Source: Sordariomycetes sp. S80-01Y (taxonomy: Eukaryota; Ascomycota; Sordariomycetes). From it: a stretch of 64,000 nucleotides of DNA. The notes beneath the pieces were generated by a model. The model was not told the DNA's origin, did no database searches, and worked only from the letters and a program-made list of their open reading frames with translations. The position numbers and the translations under genes were made by a program. The first letter of the stretch is position 1, and every line of letters starts with the position of its first letter. Shown piece by piece: positions 32,466-43,046 of this stretch. Location: NCBI GenBank assembly GCA_037042185.1, contig JAXQJY010000028.1, forward strand, positions 1,054,001 to 1,118,000. Reading direction: 5' to 3'.

Positions 32466-33152
32466 TTAGCGGCTAGCTGAGCTGAAGTACTTGCACCTGT
32501 CCATCTCGGCCTTCTTGGCCTTGGTCTCCTCATCCTCCTCGGTCGCATAGCTCTTCAGGTCGCCGTGCTTGTATGAGAAGTAATCTTCAGCCTCTCGCTG
32601 AGGCTTACTGCCAGTCCTGCGCTCGGCATATGTCTGTTGAAGGCACTGACCAGGCGCTTCGTTCTTTTCGAGATTTTGGTAATACTCCAGGACCTTACCC
32701 CTGGGAATGAGCGGGAATGTTTCGCCAGTCTGTGAGCCAGCAACGTAGACGCGTGCATTCGGCAGCTCAGGCTCATTGCGTCTGGGAGCCGGGATCTCAT
32801 CGTTTCCAGTGAAGTTGCGGTTGTCGTTCAAGTAGTGGCGCTTGGATTCCTGGAGCTCTTCCTCGGCGGCGCCCTTCTCGGCCACAATCTCTGCCATGCG
32901 AGCGTCGTGAAGGACAGCGAAGGTCTCCTACTCCTTGGCGCCGAGTGTGCGACGAGCGACGCGGTAGTCCGATTGGAGATCGAGCATATCCCCTCGGAGA
33001 TTCCAGAGGCGGACCCTGATTTCATTGGGGGTTTCGCCGGTTGGAGGGTTGTTGATGTTCATCCGCGCCATAGCCTCGGGGAGGAAATTTCCGGGGTTGG
33101 CGAGGAACCCAGCCATGTCCGGGGGAGAGGCAGAAGTGTGGCGATTCTTCAT
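32466..33152 (-). CDS. Conserved-looking protein interrupted by one in-frame TAG
   Basis: One continuous minus-strand frame of 229 codons from the ATG at 33152 to TAA at 32466, broken only by TAG at 32928-32930 after codon 74. Before the stop: NFLPEAMARMNINN and RVRLWNLRGDMLDLQSDYR. After it, in the same frame: ETFAVLHDARMAEIVAEKG, then ELPNARVYVAGSQTGETFPL, IPRGKVLEYYQNLE, and a charged end (EMDRCKYFSSASR). Both halves read as coding and look helical and hydrophilic. No consensus intron can remove the TAG; the only options would be 26 or 33 nt. Possible explanations are a sequencing error, a recent nonsense mutation, read-through, or A-to-I editing of UAG to UGG as known in Sordariomycetes. 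I do not recognise the family. Confidence 0.6.
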
Positions 33153-36100
33153 GAGGTCAGAAAGTTGTGCTTGAAGGGTGAAAGGATGTGTGGATGTATG
33201 ATGCGCGGGGTGAGGATGTTGTAGTGGTGGTGAAGAGGGGATCTTCAGTTCGCGCACAGAGAATAGGAGAAGAAATGCCACGGGATGATAGACTGAAGAG
33301 ATCTTCAACTTGTCCAGCTACCTACGTGACTCACCACAAGATACGGCACCAAGTCGGGCCGGGGGCACCTGCCCTCCTCCCCTTTCACGAGACCAAGATC
33401 TGACCTTTCAGCCGGCGAGCCACAGTCATCATAGGCCGTATCCATGCCTGAGGTCAGATCCCAGGGCGAGAACTCAGACCAACGCGTGAAGTTGTCCCCG
33501 GCGGCCTCGCTCGAGGGGGGTTGAGGGCGGGTGTCCCTTCCAGCATCGTTCCCGTCGAGGTCCAGGGGGGAGATGGATGGGGTCGACACCCAACCCCCCC
33601 TTCTGCAAGAAGTCAGTTTCGGATTTACCATGAACGCTTAAGAACTCGAAATGGAATCTTCGCGCTCTGCTTGGTTCCAAACAAACTGTGGCAAGCCCTT
33701 CCTCAGCCGACGGATATGCGGAACAACGCGACAAGTGATACATCAAAGCCAATCCGATCTTCGAAACAGGAAATGATTAGAGAATTACCTTTCTGCGCTC
33801 GCTTCCACGAACATTCGTCGCCGGATTGGCACACCACGGATGATCCCCAGAGGAGATCCTTCTTCAGTCGACATGGTGGTTGGACTTGGAGAAGAAGAGA
33901 CAGAAGAAGGGCTGCGGGCAGAAGGGGGTTTTCTAATGCCCCATAGCTTCGTCCCTTGTTTATCGCCACCTTGTGCTAAATAAAATCTCGGATTTGGGCT
34001 GGCAAGTAACTCCAGACACGTGCACTCAGCCTAGAACCCCTAGCAAGACCACTGAGCCGAGCAGCGGCGTGCTAGGCCATCTATCAATCAACTCAGCAAC
34101 CCTGACATTCGGAAAGATATGGAAGGAGGCCAAAGAGATTCAAAGGAACTTAGCTACTAAAGTTCTTCGTCGTGGCCAGCTTTCCTTTCCTTCACAAGAG
34201 CACGTGGGCTTGTTGTTGCAGACATTTTAGGCCTACTCCAGGTTCATGAATGCTGGAGTGCATTGGTACTACATTAGGCATGTTAGATCTCTGTCACGCG
34301 AGATCAGATTTCAACCCAAGCCCCAGTGCGTTCTATGTCTTGCGTCCCTTGCGGGGGTGCTTTGTTTTCCCAGCTTGTCTCCTTTCTACCCACCTACCGC
34401 AAACTTACACCAAACCTTTCCAAATCTCGAAGACTTCAAAAAGCACTCTACATGAAGCTTGTAGTCATGCCTTTTCTTTATCCTCCCGTCATCTCTTCCC
34501 AACCAGCCTGTATTCGTCTCCGCCGTGATGATGGTTGGGAAGCTCGAGGCTCGTCGCGGACAACATCGCTGAGGAGGCTAATGACAGAAGATCTGCATCG
34601 AGGTGCTCTTCAGAGACTTCATCTGAAGAACGACGTCTATACAGATCATAATCGAACCCGAAAGATGTGCCCGCCTCAGCTTGCACAACGAACAGCACCG
34701 CGAAAGACCCGACCGCCGGACTCCCATCCGAAGAAGAGAACGAAGGACGCTCTCAAGCTTGTTAAGTCCTTAGAGAAACTTCTAATTAGGTTTGATAAGA
34801 CTCAGGCAGATACACATTTTACGTCCTCCATGCCGTCGACCCTCTGCCAAACTCGACGCGACCGCCAAGCTTGGATGGAGATTAAGCCCTATCGCTCTAT
34901 TCTGAACCTAGGTTGATTCACTCACCAGCTTTTGAGTCTTTTGATATGAGAATTCAAGTGAGAGTCTTTGAGAACGCTAATCATTCAGAAGACTTTGTTT
35001 ACATGTGCAAGTAGGCCTGGTATCGTCAGCTTCGGAGTCAGCCGCAGAACTGTACCGCAGCAGGGACTGCAACAACATGATCTCCCAATGTTAAGAATCC
35101 ACCTCGTACTAAAGCTCAGCGCTGACTTCTTTCAAGACGGGTTGCCCTTGACTCAATCATGGCCTGGCCCCAGTCTCATCGTTGTGGTGAGATACCCTTG
35201 GGAGCGACGGACTTCCCTCGACCAAGTCTCAACGACGACAAGGCGGGACTTTATCAGCTTGAGCAATACGGTTTGCTCATGCCGAAGATTGAACCCAAGG
35301 ATCAGACGTTACTATGGTTGTTTACGGCAACCGCCTTCCCCCGAATCTTCAACATCTCCGCGATACCGAACACCAGAAGACTGAAGACCGCAGTGTTAAA
35401 GAGTAAGAACTAGCAACAGCAGCATAAAATAATACGCCTAGATTTAGAGATCACATCAACTAGAGGAATCATTGCGTCACCTGGTTTGGCAAACCGAGCC
35501 CGCTGGTGAAACCGCAAACAAGGTTCGGCATGTCAACTCAAGCGCGGCAGATTCGCGACTGTCCAACCTCCTAAATCAAAGGCTAAGAAAATTCGAATTT
35601 TTTTTTAATGGATTGCGTTTTGCTAAAGTGCACCAAGACTGCCACTCTTTGTTTACTTAGCCCCTATCTCGCTCCCTAGCGCCGAGCTTCCACGAGCTAT
35701 TTATAATCATCCAAAACCCAGAGAAGTACATTTCCATTAACTCTGGCAAAAGCTTTTTTGGGGTATCGCAATTATTTCGCAAAGGGTCGTGGCACTCTTG
35801 ACGTGTTGCGGTCAGTCATGGCGCCTGGTCCAAGGGGCAACCATCACAGCATACTCGCCACGACTTCTCAGCACCGCTCATCTACGGCCTCTTCCAGTAC
35901 TAGATCAAAAGAAAGAGAATTTTCTATTCAGTGAGTACCTCAGATATTCTGTTAGCAAGCCAAAGTTCGTTGATGGGAAACTTAAGGTATGACTTCCCAC
36001 TCACAAGGCAGATCCTCGTCTCCGCTCCCCCAGCCCCTTTTCGACGTACCTGCTTCCGAAGGGCATGCCGACGATAATATCCTCTCTGTCGTAAGTTACA

Positions 36101-36442
36101 GGACCCCCGCAAGTGCTTTCGACCTGGAGAAACCAGATTACAATCGGAGTCTTGGCGGGATCCCACAATGGGGACAGTCAAACGTGCTGAGTATGTGGCA
36201 GTGAAAGACATGCTCGGGCAGGCAGACATTGATATCGGAGAAGAAACACTTGTACATGGCGAAGACGTTTATTCATCGTATACTTCCAAATATTTCAAGG
36301 TGTGTGCTTTAGCAATCGTAACCGGCAGAGACAGAGGAAAGTTGATTAGAAGATAAGAAGGGTATTTCCGTACACAATATCCACATAGAAAACCGTAAAC
36401 AAACACAGTATTACCTCATACATCATTACCCGCCGCAAGCTT
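33153..36442. other. 3.3-kb gene-poor stretch
   Basis: I could not support a gene here. Frames at 34,326-34,916 (+), 33,521-33,946 (+) and 35,924-36,229 (-) lack domain likeness, start context and splice support. A segment at 35.8-36.3 kb has several short plus-strand frames separated by possible GT-AG pairs and could be a decayed or strongly split gene. An oligo-T run occurs at 35,600. Confidence 0.4.
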
Positions 36443-39394
36443 TTACCTCTTCTTCTCCATGATGAGCTGGAGACCTTCGTCCCAACCCCTCTGGTTTGCC
36501 ATGTCGAGCACGGTCCGACCCATCTCATCCTTGACGTCCAAGTCCACGCCACCACCCTTCTCCTTCAGCAGGCGCAGCACTTTGAGATCGCCATTCTCCA
36601 CGGCCTGAAACATGGCGTTCCAGCCACGGTAGATCAGGTTGGGGTCCGCCCCCCTTTCGAGGAGCATCTCAATGTAGCTCGTGTCCTCGTTCTCGTAGCG
36701 GCGCAGAGCTTTGACGATAGGCAGATGCTCGCCCGGGGCATTCACATCGGCCGCCCCGCCGTTGGGGTCGAGAAGGTACTTCACGATGTCACGGTGGTGC
36801 TCGCGGAGAGCCGTGGTCAGAGGGGAGAAGACGCCACCGTTCTTGTCCTCGACAGAGACACCTGCGGCCAGGAGAAGCTTGACGGACTCGAGTTGGTTCG
36901 CGGCGACAGCGCGCTCGACAACACCTTTGAAGGCGCGAGGCTCGGTGAGAACGGATAGGATACGTCGGAGGATGCTTGGGGTGTGGACTGCCATGCAGAC
37001 GGGCCAATCTTCGCCGCGCTTGTTGGGATCGGCGCCACGCATGATGAGGAGTTCGACCATCTCGGTGTGCTTCTCCCGAATCGCAGTGGTAAGAGGGGAG
37101 TGGCCCTTCGGTGTGCGCTCGTTCGGGTCCATACCCTGGTCGAGCAGCCACACTAGCGCCTCCATGTTGTTTGAGCTCACCGCCGTCTCAACAATTCCCT
37201 TGGGGCTGTGAAGGTCAGCTCCAGCAGCGATCAACTGTGGCAGGAAGTGTAGTCTGTTGTGGGTGATACACTTGAAGGCTGGGTATTCGCTGGCGGGAAC
37301 ATTGGGATCCGCCTTGTTGCTCAGCAGCAACTGGAAGATGTCGGTTCTGTTGTCCCGAATAGACGTGCACAAGGGTGTATAGACCCCGTCTTTCTTTGCG
37401 TTTGGGTTCACACCGGCCTTCAGCAAGATCCTCACCGAGTCGATCTTGTTCAGACTAGTAGCCAGCTCCATGATGCCAGGACATTTCTTGAAGTCCGCAC
37501 CATGCTTGAGAAGAATCTGCAAGCACTCTGGTTTGTATGTTGCTGGCCAAAGCATATGCTTGGGTCCTGGAAGGTTGGGGTTGGCGCCATGATCCAAAAG
37601 GCACGTGACAATGTCAGGACGATTCGATGTGATGGCCTCAAAGAGGGCTGTCTTTCCCTCGCCGCTCTTTTTGTCGGGCTCGGCTCCGTACTCGAAGAGT
37701 AGCTCGATGAACTTCAAGGGAGTCTTCTTGTTGATGGCGCTAATGAGCACAGTGTCTCCCTCGCTGTTGAGTTGATTGACATCGCCCCCGTACATGAGCA
37801 TGAGGTGCGCAATGTTGACCTTATCAGCCGCAGCCGCCCGCGAAAGGGGTGAATCAGAATCTGCGCCAGCCCTGAGGTTAGGGTCGGCTCCGTACTTGAC
37901 CAGCGTCACAGCGCCAGCCAGGAAAGCCTTCTCAACTGCCGTAGCAAGTGGCGTCATGCCGTCACGATCGCGCTCGTTGGGGTCGGCACCGAAGCAGAGG
38001 AGGATGCGGATGCTCTCGGCATCTTGGACCTTGACTGCCTCATTCAAGGCATTCACATCTGGTCCTGTGTTGGGGGAGACGCCGCGGTCAAGAAGCTGCT
38101 CTACCAGCTTATGGTTCCTCCCTCGAATAGCTGATGTGAGGGCACTCTTCGTGCCAGCTACCTCAGCACCGCTGCTGCTCCGGGGGCTCCAACGAGGCAG
38201 AGTGAAGGGGTCGACCTTGTGGCGGATGACTCCGCGGCTGGTACTACCCAATTCTAAGGCAGCAATCTCTTCCAGCAGTCCGTCGCTGGCAATCTCGCTT
38301 CCGGTGTGATGAGACATTGTTTCGTCGAAAGAGCTGAGGTGGTCGAGACCGACTGGTTGAACAGTCCGTTCATTGGAGCCGATTGAACTGGGACTTGTGG
38401 CGCTCCATTGACGAAGACCTTCACTGGGGGTGCGAGGATCCGAGACCGTCTCATACGGTGGTTGCATGGATGAAGACCGCTCAGCCCAAGGGACCGGGGG
38501 CAATGGGGGCTGTTCTTGCTGTTGTCGGGCTTGCGCAAGGTTCGGATGCGATCGACTCGCCTCCATCGACTTGGTCCTGTCCAGACCAGCCGCCTTCTTC
38601 TGATCAAGTCGGCTCAGAGCGGCAGAAAGTCCCGTGAATCCTATGCCCATCTCACGCTCGATCTTCTCGCTCCCCAAGCTCCACTGGAACATGAGGGCGC
38701 TCATTCTGAGGCTTTCTCTTGTTTGTTCCAGCGCCAATGTCATTTTGCTGAAATCGATGTCGCCGAAGAGCTTGCTAAGCCCTCGCTTCATCTTGCCCAT
38801 TGTGCCATGGCCCTTGCGCTCTGTCTCAAGAACCCTGCAGAGCATTTGGTCAAGCAGGTTGAAGTCAGCTTGGCACACCCGGAACTTCTTATCCAACTCA
38901 GAAAGGAGGTCCGCGGGAAAGAACTGTCCTGTTCGCGAACATTCTTCGAGACCGGCCTGGAGGGAGAAGAGGACCTGGCAGGTGGACATGAAGCCATGAG
39001 CCAAGGCGTCGAGCCCCGGCGGGAGATGGCTCTGTTTGACGGACGTCAGGTATTCAAGAAGGTGGACCGAGATTCGGTCGCCTATCTGTGTGGTTTTCTC
39101 GCAGACTTCAACACATTGCGTCTGCGCCTTGGAAGGGGGAGCCATTGTCGGCTTTGGGCGCTCGGCAGTGGTTCGATGAGAGACGGAGGGCCGCCTCGCA
39201 GTTGCTTCGAGAGCCAGGTGTCGAGGAACAGGGGTTTTCTGGGCTGGTATCGGTCGCGTATGGATTTGTGGTGTAAGACTGAACTTCTCTGCAGAGTGTA
39301 GAGACAACTGCTCGCGAGAGGGACCAATCGTCAGTGCCTCCAGAAAGGAGTACTCGGTATCGTTCGGCGAAGAGACACCGTTCGAAGAAGTCAT
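36443..39394 (-). CDS. Large ankyrin-repeat protein
   Basis: Single exon, 983 aa from the ATG at 39394 (MTSSNGVSSPNDTE). The first 400 residues have no repeats: a disordered Pro/Ser leader, then a predicted helical region (CEKTTQIGDRISVHLLEYLT, SLQAGLEECSRTGQFFPADL, LALEQTRESLRMSALMFQWS) and a second Ser/Pro linker. From about residue 420 to the end I count roughly 18 ankyrin repeats with canonical wording such as LLDRGVSPN, LLCFGADPN, LLERGADPN. Several repeats lack the usual TPL (for example WPVCMAV, VVERAVA), so the stack is degenerate in places. No enzymatic domain is visible. The N-terminal helices may be a fungal STAND-like or NACHT-associated leader, but that is a guess. It is probably a cytosolic scaffold. 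Confidence 0.9.
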   Translation of the reverse strand: MTSSNGVSSPNDTEYSFLEALTIGPSREQLSLHSAEKFSLTPQIHTRPIPAQKTPVPRHLALEATARRPSVSHRTTAERPKPTMAPPSKAQTQCVEVCEKTTQIGDRISVHLLEYLTSVKQSHLPPGLDALAHGFMSTCQVLFSLQAGLEECSRTGQFFPADLLSELDKKFRVCQADFNLLDQMLCRVLETERKGHGTMGKMKRGLSKLFGDIDFSKMTLALEQTRESLRMSALMFQWSLGSEKIEREMGIGFTGLSAALSRLDQKKAAGLDRTKSMEASRSHPNLAQARQQQEQPPLPPVPWAERSSSMQPPYETVSDPRTPSEGLRQWSATSPSSIGSNERTVQPVGLDHLSSFDETMSHHTGSEIASDGLLEEIAALELGSTSRGVIRHKVDPFTLPRWSPRSSSGAEVAGTKSALTSAIRGRNHKLVEQLLDRGVSPNTGPDVNALNEAVKVQDAESIRILLCFGADPNERDRDGMTPLATAVEKAFLAGAVTLVKYGADPNLRAGADSDSPLSRAAAADKVNIAHLMLMYGGDVNQLNSEGDTVLISAINKKTPLKFIELLFEYGAEPDKKSGEGKTALFEAITSNRPDIVTCLLDHGANPNLPGPKHMLWPATYKPECLQILLKHGADFKKCPGIMELATSLNKIDSVRILLKAGVNPNAKKDGVYTPLCTSIRDNRTDIFQLLLSNKADPNVPASEYPAFKCITHNRLHFLPQLIAAGADLHSPKGIVETAVSSNNMEALVWLLDQGMDPNERTPKGHSPLTTAIREKHTEMVELLIMRGADPNKRGEDWPVCMAVHTPSILRRILSVLTEPRAFKGVVERAVAANQLESVKLLLAAGVSVEDKNGGVFSPLTTALREHHRDIVKYLLDPNGGAADVNAPGEHLPIVKALRRYENEDTSYIEMLLERGADPNLIYRGWNAMFQAVENGDLKVLRLLKEKGGGVDLDVKDEMGRTVLDMANQRGWDEGLQLIMEKKR

Positions 39395-41043
39395 GATCAC
39401 TGCCAGAACTAACGGGAATTGCCTCCTTAGAGCGAGGAGCGGGCGCGCGGCGGCGAGCGCTTGGCTTATATGCTCAGCTGGAAGCAGCTACCACCGTCGT
39501 GACCGAAATACAGCCCACTAGAGGGGAATCGAGACCTGGATCGAGCTTCGGCCGGGACCTGAGGAGACTTCACATGTGCAGGGAAGCAGTCCGCGCCCTA
39601 GCGTATAATGTTCCTGAGTATTATTTCCGACCTTGTTCGTGATTCAAGAGGACCGGGCCCAGAGCCTCCTGAAAAGGTCGGTCAGCCAGTCATCTCGACT
39701 GTTGCAAGACCATGACACCCATGCAATCCATGCAAGACTCTTCCTATACCGGTTGATCGTCCAATCTGTGTGATCGACTTGGAATCCAGTTTCACCACGC
39801 GAGAGCTGGTCTCCATCGGCAAGAGGATGGTGTGAGGGGAGACTGGGGCTTCCTTGCGATGCTTCAACCAGACGCTTGGTGCAAGGGCATGAAAGACTGA
39901 CGGGTTCTGCGGGACAGCGGTGGCACTACTTCTGCCTGGGGACTATTGCGCGCAATGCGTCTTGTTGGTCCGCGAGTGGAGGTGAGTTGGATGTGCCTTG
40001 ACTCGCGATGGACCCGCTCCGCGGCTTGGGAGCTTGGGGGACCCTGGTTTTCAGCACTGGATCTTGTACGAGACGGGAACGTATGGAGGCATTGCTCCCG
40101 GACGAAGTGCCTCATACGAGTCTTGGTGCGTCAGACGCCGTGTCAGAGCGTATCAGAAAGCTGAAAGGCTGTACGGCTGTTGGGAGGAGGCGCGCAACGA
40201 GATTGACGGATCACCGCAAGGACAGGCACAGGACGCCGGCTCGGGCGGGCGAGATGGATTTTTCGGAGGAGCTTCGGTGAGACCGTCATGGATTCAAAGA
40301 GGAGCTGTCCATAAGCCTCAGCTGCTAGTTGTTCTCGGCGTTGGCTCCAAACTCGCCAACGTCCATGGCTAGCGCTGGGTGCCGCGTGGTGAAAATGGAT
40401 CCTCTTGTGACCTTGCCAGTGTACACGGATACACACCTCGATGATTGTGGCTTGGCCTGGCGCGTCGTCGCTGGCCCTGGCTCGCCCCAGAATGGCTGAG
40501 CGACAGAGTCCCGACTCCCCAGAGTGACTGGAGTTCTGGATCGGTCAAGCGCAAGCGGCTCACAGCCGCGGAGCAGAAGGTGTCGATAGTCCTGTCCCTT
40601 GCATGCGCTAATCGAGAGGGTGGTGATGGGGGTTCCGAAGCCTTGGTTTCGTGCTGCGATTTCGCACCGGGGTTCTGCTCCTCCTTGAACCGCCTGTCGG
40701 CGAGTCTTGTGCTCGTAGGTGCCGAGGCCCGTCTCTGTGCGGATCGAGGCGGCCGCGTTGGGCTCCATCGCATCTTCGGGGAGCCCGCGCGATGCCGTGG
40801 GTAGCCAACCCGCAAGCGAGGTTTGCGTCCAATCCGGTGGGTAGATTGAGTGAGATCTGAGATGACTTGTCAATGGATCGGACGTGGCTTGTTGGTGCCA
40901 CTCAGGCTGGCACCGCAGTGGAGAGATGGGTGGGTGGTTGCGGTGGTGTCCCACAAAGTGGCAGGGCAGGTCGTGGTAGAGGCGATGGGTTTGGAGGTTC
41001 CAATTCTTGGAAGGCGGGATCCCACGTGTCGCCAACCTCGATC

Positions 41044-41070
41044 CATCTGCCATCTGCCATCTGTCATCGT
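41044..41070. repeat. Short 7-bp tandem repeat
   Basis: Three to four CATCTGC-like units (CATCTGC, CATCTGC, CATCTGT, CATCG..). It is non-coding, about 700 bp upstream of the RNase T2 start, with no assigned role. Confidence 0.6.
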
Positions 41071-41406
41071 TCATCTCTCATCCCTACTCACATACCTATC
41101 CAACGATAAGCGAGCCTCCACAGGGAAACAAAAGAAATGTTGACATGGGACTCCGCTACGCCCACTCGCTACGGCCGTCTCCGACGTCTGAGTTCGTGCG
41201 CCCTGGGCTGATACCGAGTACGAATAGCGCATAAGACCAAGTTTTGATAGTGCATGGGCTAATCTTGGCTGTGGGTGAATGGCTTGAAACGACCCTTCTC
41301 AACTGCAACCGCCGCCTTGTGATGGAAGCGACGCCAAACGCCAAGGCCACACTTCGCTAAAAACATTCACCACGAGTGCGAAAGCAAACATCGTAGACGC
41401 TGCCCT

Positions 41407-41429
41407 GCTCAAGCTCAAGCTCAAGCTCG
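41407..41429. repeat. Short 6-bp tandem repeat
   Basis: About three and a half CTCAAG units in non-coding DNA roughly 350 bp upstream of the RNase T2 start. This is a simple microsatellite. Confidence 0.6.
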
Positions 41430-41772
41430 ATATGCCCGTACTCGCGACGTCGCCGGGAGAACAAGGTGCTGGACGGGACCCTTGCAGGACGCTAATCTCT
41501 TCTCCCTTCTCAGCGCCCAACCACGGCGCTCAATTCAACCACCTGCCCTCACGTCCACTGGAGACGCCTCCAAAGATTTGGGGATTTCTGATATCAATGA
41601 CCGGAGCTCTGCTGGAAAAGGCATGTGCTATGGTGTCTCCAAGGCGAAGATTTTCCTCCGGCCCGGGGTCGCAAGTAGTTTAAATGCGACGATGCCCGTC
41701 TTATCGTTGCTGATGGCACCCAGATAACTTCCGTACGTCGAGCGCGCTGTACAATTTGTTCACGTTGTTGAG

Positions 41773-42796
41773 ATGCATCGTCAAAGCGCTCTCGTGGCTG
41801 TCGCCGGCCTGGTTGGGCTGGCCAATGCTGGTCTGTACCCGGACATGAGCTACGACAACCACACTTGCGTGTTGTCAGACCCGATTCTGTCCTGCAGCGA
41901 CGAGGCGGATCCTGATAAGGTAGACACTTGCTGCACCGAGACCTTCGGTGGCCTGGTGGTATGTCAATTGAGATTGCTCAAGCGAGCTACGCCGACTGAC
42001 CAAATGGCAGCTCCTTACTCAATACTGGAACACCTACACTGGCCTCGAGAAGGAGAACCAGCTCCTCCCCCAGCACTCTTGGACTATCCATGGTCTCTGG
42101 CCCGATTTTTGCAACGGCTCTTACACGCAATACTGCGATCTCTCGCGCCAATACGACCCTAAGCCTTACCCCAACACCACGACCGGTACCCCTGAAGGCG
42201 AGCCCGTCCCTCCTTACACCGGTGAGCCCATCTCCGAATGGTTTGAAGAAAGCGGGAAGCTCGACTTGCTTGCCTACATGGAAAAGCGCTGGCTCGGCCT
42301 GGGTGAGCCTAGCTGGATCCTGTGGGCGCATGAGTACTCCAAACATGCGGTTTGCTTCTCGACTTTCGACAAGGAGTGCTACGGACCCAAGGCGCACGAG
42401 CACGATGATCTGTGGGACTACTTTGAGACCGCCATCGCGTATGACAGGACTCTTCCAACCTGGGGCTGGCTGTCTGCTGCCGCTATCTGGCCCAGCAACA
42501 CAACGTCTTACTCCTTGGGCGATATACAGGATGCCCTCTCAAACGGCTTCGGTGAGCAGCCCTTCGTCGGCTGCGGCGGTCCCAAGTACAATGAAACCGA
42601 GGCCGGTAAGGGCTCTGACGACAATGGTGGCACTGTCCTGAACGAGGTCTGGTACTACTACCACGTGTACGGTGCTTCTCAGCGCGCTCAGGGTGTGAGG
42701 CTGCCTGTGCTCGACAGCTACACCACGAGCTGTGCCAAGGCTGAAAACGCGATTTGGTACTATGAGCGCACGAGGGGCAGCGAGCGGGAGCTGTAG
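41773..42796 (+). CDS. Secreted ribonuclease T2
   Basis: Extracellular or vacuolar endoribonuclease of the T2 family, cutting RNA through a 2',3'-cyclic phosphate. Exons 41773..41958 and 42011..42796 surround a 52-nt phase-0 intron with branch GACTGAC, giving 323 aa. A signal peptide is clear (MHRQSALVAVAGLVGLANAG). CAS1 is SWTIHGLWPDFC with the catalytic His near residue 89. CAS2 is AHEYSKHAVC with Glu, Lys and His at about 170-174, so the catalytic set is intact; the usual HGTC reads HAVC. Many Cys residues (CSDEADPDKVDTCC, GCGGPKYN) suit a disulfide-rich secreted protein. The C-terminus ends shortly after the catalytic domain, without the long extension of yeast Rny1. Confidence 0.95.
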
Positions 42797-43046
42797 AAGG
42801 CTCTCCGCACTCTGCATGTAGGCTGCGGGTAGATCCACAGGCCTTGACTACGATGTAGACACGCATAATGAAGCAAATTGAACCAGACCATCAAGAGACT
42901 CGTCAAATGCTAAGAAATGCCTAGCCTCGCCATGTACGATCAATATGTTTTCTAGTGCCTCTGGCACACATTGATCAACCAAATGCTCCGTAGACCCTCT
43001 CCCAAACGCCATCCATAGATACTGATCAGAACTAGGACACTGACCC

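Larger units (their letters stand above)
39395..41772. other. 2.4-kb GC-rich region between divergent genes
   Basis: Upstream regions of the ankyrin gene and the RNase T2 gene. Several overlapping frames stay open on both strands around 40.3-41.1 kb, as expected in GC-rich non-coding DNA, and none shows a family. Short repeats lie at 41,044-41,070 (CATCTGC units) and 41,407-41,429 (CTCAAG units). Confidence 0.4.

Noticed and set aside
32895-32930. Intron removing the in-frame TAG in the gene at 32,466-33,152
   Set aside because: The only GT...TAG pairs that keep the frame span 26 or 33 nt with poor donor sites, below the shortest intron seen in this window (44 nt).
34326-34916. 196-codon plus-strand frame in the gene-poor stretch
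   Set aside because: Composition looks non-coding (Arg/Pro/His/Ser-rich), no conserved motif, and another frame on the minus strand overlaps it.
40325-41074. 249-codon minus-strand frame
   Set aside because: Overlaps several other open frames in GC-rich DNA, has low-complexity wording from simple repeats, no splice or start support, and no recognisable domain.
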